Below are positions 5,536 through 6,931 of a stretch of DNA of 6,931 nt, piece after piece. The notes below the pieces were generated by a model. It was not told the DNA's origin, ran no database searches, and worked only from the letters and a program-made list of their open reading frames with translations. Each line of letters begins with the position of its first letter. Position 1 is the stretch's first letter. Source of the DNA: Smithella sp. UBA2180 (lineage in GTDB: Bacteria > Desulfobacterota > Syntrophia > Syntrophales > Smithellaceae); assembly GCA_002327415.1 (NCBI GenBank), contig DCVU01000055.1, positions 1 to 6,931 on the forward strand, given 5' to 3'. The translations under genes were made by a program, and so were the position numbers.

Positions 5536-6931
5536 ATGAAAAAAAATTATCCGTCTGAAATCACTAATCCACAATCACTCCGATCATTAATGGTTGATGA
5601 TTCGGAAAGTGATGTATTGCTTATAATTCGTGAACTCAAAAAAGGCGGATACAATCCTTATTATGAAAGGGTGGAAACTGCCGCCGCAATGAAAAAATCT
5701 CTACAAGAGAAACAATGGGACGTCATTCTTTGCGATTATAAAATGCCGAAATTCGATGCTTCCTCAGCCATTGCCCTTTTAAAGGAAACAAATATAGATG
5801 TTCCTCTTATCATTATATCAGGAACTGTTGGCGAAGAAACGGCCGTAGAGTGCATGCGGCTGGGCGCACAGGATTATATCATAAAGGGGAACTTATTCCG
5901 TCTTTGCCCGGTCATAGCCAGAGAATTAGAAGAGTCAGAAGTTAGAAACAAGCAAAAACAGGCGGAATCCCAAAGGAAGGCTGTGCTCGAAGAACTGCAC
6001 AAGAGCGAGGAGAAATATCGGACCATTATTGAAAACATTCACGAAGGCTATTTTGAAATTGATCTTGCCGGAAACTTTACCTTTTTCAACGACTCAATGT
6101 GCCGATGCCTTGGTTATTCCCCAAAGGAATTGATGGACATGAACTATAAAAAATACACAGATAAAGAAAACGCAAAAAAACTATTTAAAACTTATAATGA
6201 AACCTATAAAACAGGAACAACCAGCCGTTTACTTGAATACGAAATTATCAGAAAAGATGGAACTAGAAGGCAGCTGGAAGGCTTTGTATCTTTACAAAAA
6301 GATTCATCAGGTAATCCTCTGGCATTCAGAGGAACTATACGCGATATCACCGAACACAGAAAGGCGGAGAAAACGTTAAAGGAGAGCGAAGAGAGGTACA
6401 GGGCGCTTTTCGACCGTTCGATGGATATTATTTACATTATTGATTTTGATGGTAACTTTATAGATGCTAACACCAACGCTTTGAATCGATTTGGTTATAC
6501 TAGAGAAGAACTCCCTTCACTTAATGTTGCCTCACTTATGAACAAAGATCAACTTCCGTTTGCATTAAAAATAATACAGGAAATTAAGAAATACGGAGTT
6601 CAAAGGGATTTGCTCGAAATCAGGTTGCGGCACAAAGATGGCACTCCTATATACATTGAGAGTAAAGGATCCGCAGTTATCTCGAACGGAAAAGCTATAG
6701 CAATCCAGTCGATCGCCAGGGATATTACCGAGCGAAAAGCGGTGGAGAAAAAACTACTGGAGAGCGAAAAATACTTTAAGGAAATCACGGAAAATTCCTC
6801 AGATATTATTTTCATTACGGATAAAAATGGAAACATAAAATATTGCAGTCGCTCTATCGAGCGTTTTTCCGGATATACACCGGAAGAACTAATCGGTAAA
6901 AGTGGGTTTATATTAATTCATCCGGACGACC
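5536..6931 (+). CDS. Receiver-PAS-PAS-PAS signalling protein (likely hybrid histidine kinase), 3'-truncated
   Basis: The frame runs open from the ATG at 5536 to the right edge (465 codons visible). Residues about 16-130 form a CheY-like receiver: acidic pocket D21/D22, phosphoacceptor D67 (VILCDYKMP), S95 (IIISGT) and K117 (DYIIKGN). Three PAS domains follow, each entered through an S-E-x-Y/F helix: about 157-276 (ending RDITEHRKAE), 284-403 (ending RDITERKAVE) and 410 to the edge (HPDD). No membrane segment or signal peptide is seen, so it is probably cytoplasmic. Such proteins usually end in a histidine kinase, sometimes a GGDEF or other output, but this part is outside the window. ATG 5536 has AAAGG (5523-5527) 8 nt upstream. 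An in-frame TTG at 5491, behind GGGAGA (5482-5487), would add 15 residues but sits very close to its RBS. The ligand is unknown. Confidence 0.9.
   Translation, partial: MKKNYPSEITNPQSLRSLMVDDSESDVLLIIRELKKGGYNPYYERVETAAAMKKSLQEKQWDVILCDYKMPKFDASSAIALLKETNIDVPLIIISGTVGEETAVECMRLGAQDYIIKGNLFRLCPVIARELEESEVRNKQKQAESQRKAVLEELHKSEEKYRTIIENIHEGYFEIDLAGNFTFFNDSMCRCLGYSPKELMDMNYKKYTDKENAKKLFKTYNETYKTGTTSRLLEYEIIRKDGTRRQLEGFVSLQKDSSGNPLAFRGTIRDITEHRKAEKTLKESEERYRALFDRSMDIIYIIDFDGNFIDANTNALNRFGYTREELPSLNVASLMNKDQLPFALKIIQEIKKYGVQRDLLEIRLRHKDGTPIYIESKGSAVISNGKAIAIQSIARDITERKAVEKKLLESEKYFKEITENSSDIIFITDKNGNIKYCSRSIERFSGYTPEELIGKSGFILIHPDD

Noticed and set aside
6197..6379. 60-codon + strand frame
   Set aside because: It lies out of frame inside the first PAS domain of the receiver-PAS gene.
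6600..6836. 78-codon minus-strand frame rich in Ser/Phe/Ile
   Set aside because: It is antisense to the second and third PAS domains; the hydrophobic look comes from reading Lys/Glu-rich codons in reverse.

Overview
The window holds the 3' part of a bacterial leucine-biosynthesis operon and two further genes, all on the + strand. The order is leuA (5' end cut by the window edge), leuC, leuD, leuB, then a stand-alone protein resembling the AdoMet-binding reactivation domain of cobalamin-dependent methionine synthase (MetH). After an AT-rich spacer with a strong sigma70-type promoter comes a soluble receiver-plus-PAS signalling protein, cut by the right edge. I see no RNA gene, insertion sequence, CRISPR array or convincing minus-strand gene.

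The Leu enzymes form one pathway branch. LeuA condenses acetyl-CoA with 2-ketoisovalerate. LeuC and LeuD together isomerise the 2-isopropylmalate product. LeuB oxidises 3-isopropylmalate to the precursor of 2-ketoisocaproate, and a transaminase outside the window would finish leucine. LeuC (419 aa) and LeuD (161 aa) are of the short type, not the longer enterobacterial type. The MetH-like protein starts 51 nt after leuB and is probably co-transcribed. It suggests an organism using cobalamin-dependent methyl transfer.

The organism cannot be named from this sequence alone. Moderate G+C, short-type LeuC/LeuD, a separate MetH-reactivation protein and a receiver-first multi-PAS sensor together fit an anaerobic, environmental bacterium. 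A Desulfobacterota member such as a Syntrophales relative is my inference, held with low certainty.

The less ordinary parts are the two long spacers inside the leu operon (leuC-leuD, 126 nt; leuD-leuB, 186 nt). Both carry copies of a related short repeat and bulged hairpins. The leuD-leuB spacer also has a 17-nt near-perfect palindrome. In addition it has a 57-codon open frame ending in an ATGA overlap with leuB, and two mutually exclusive stems, one of which would cover the leuB ribosome binding site. No spacer exceeds 300 nt. The leuA-leuC (52 nt) and leuB-MetH-like (51 nt) spacers show nothing beyond ribosome binding sites.
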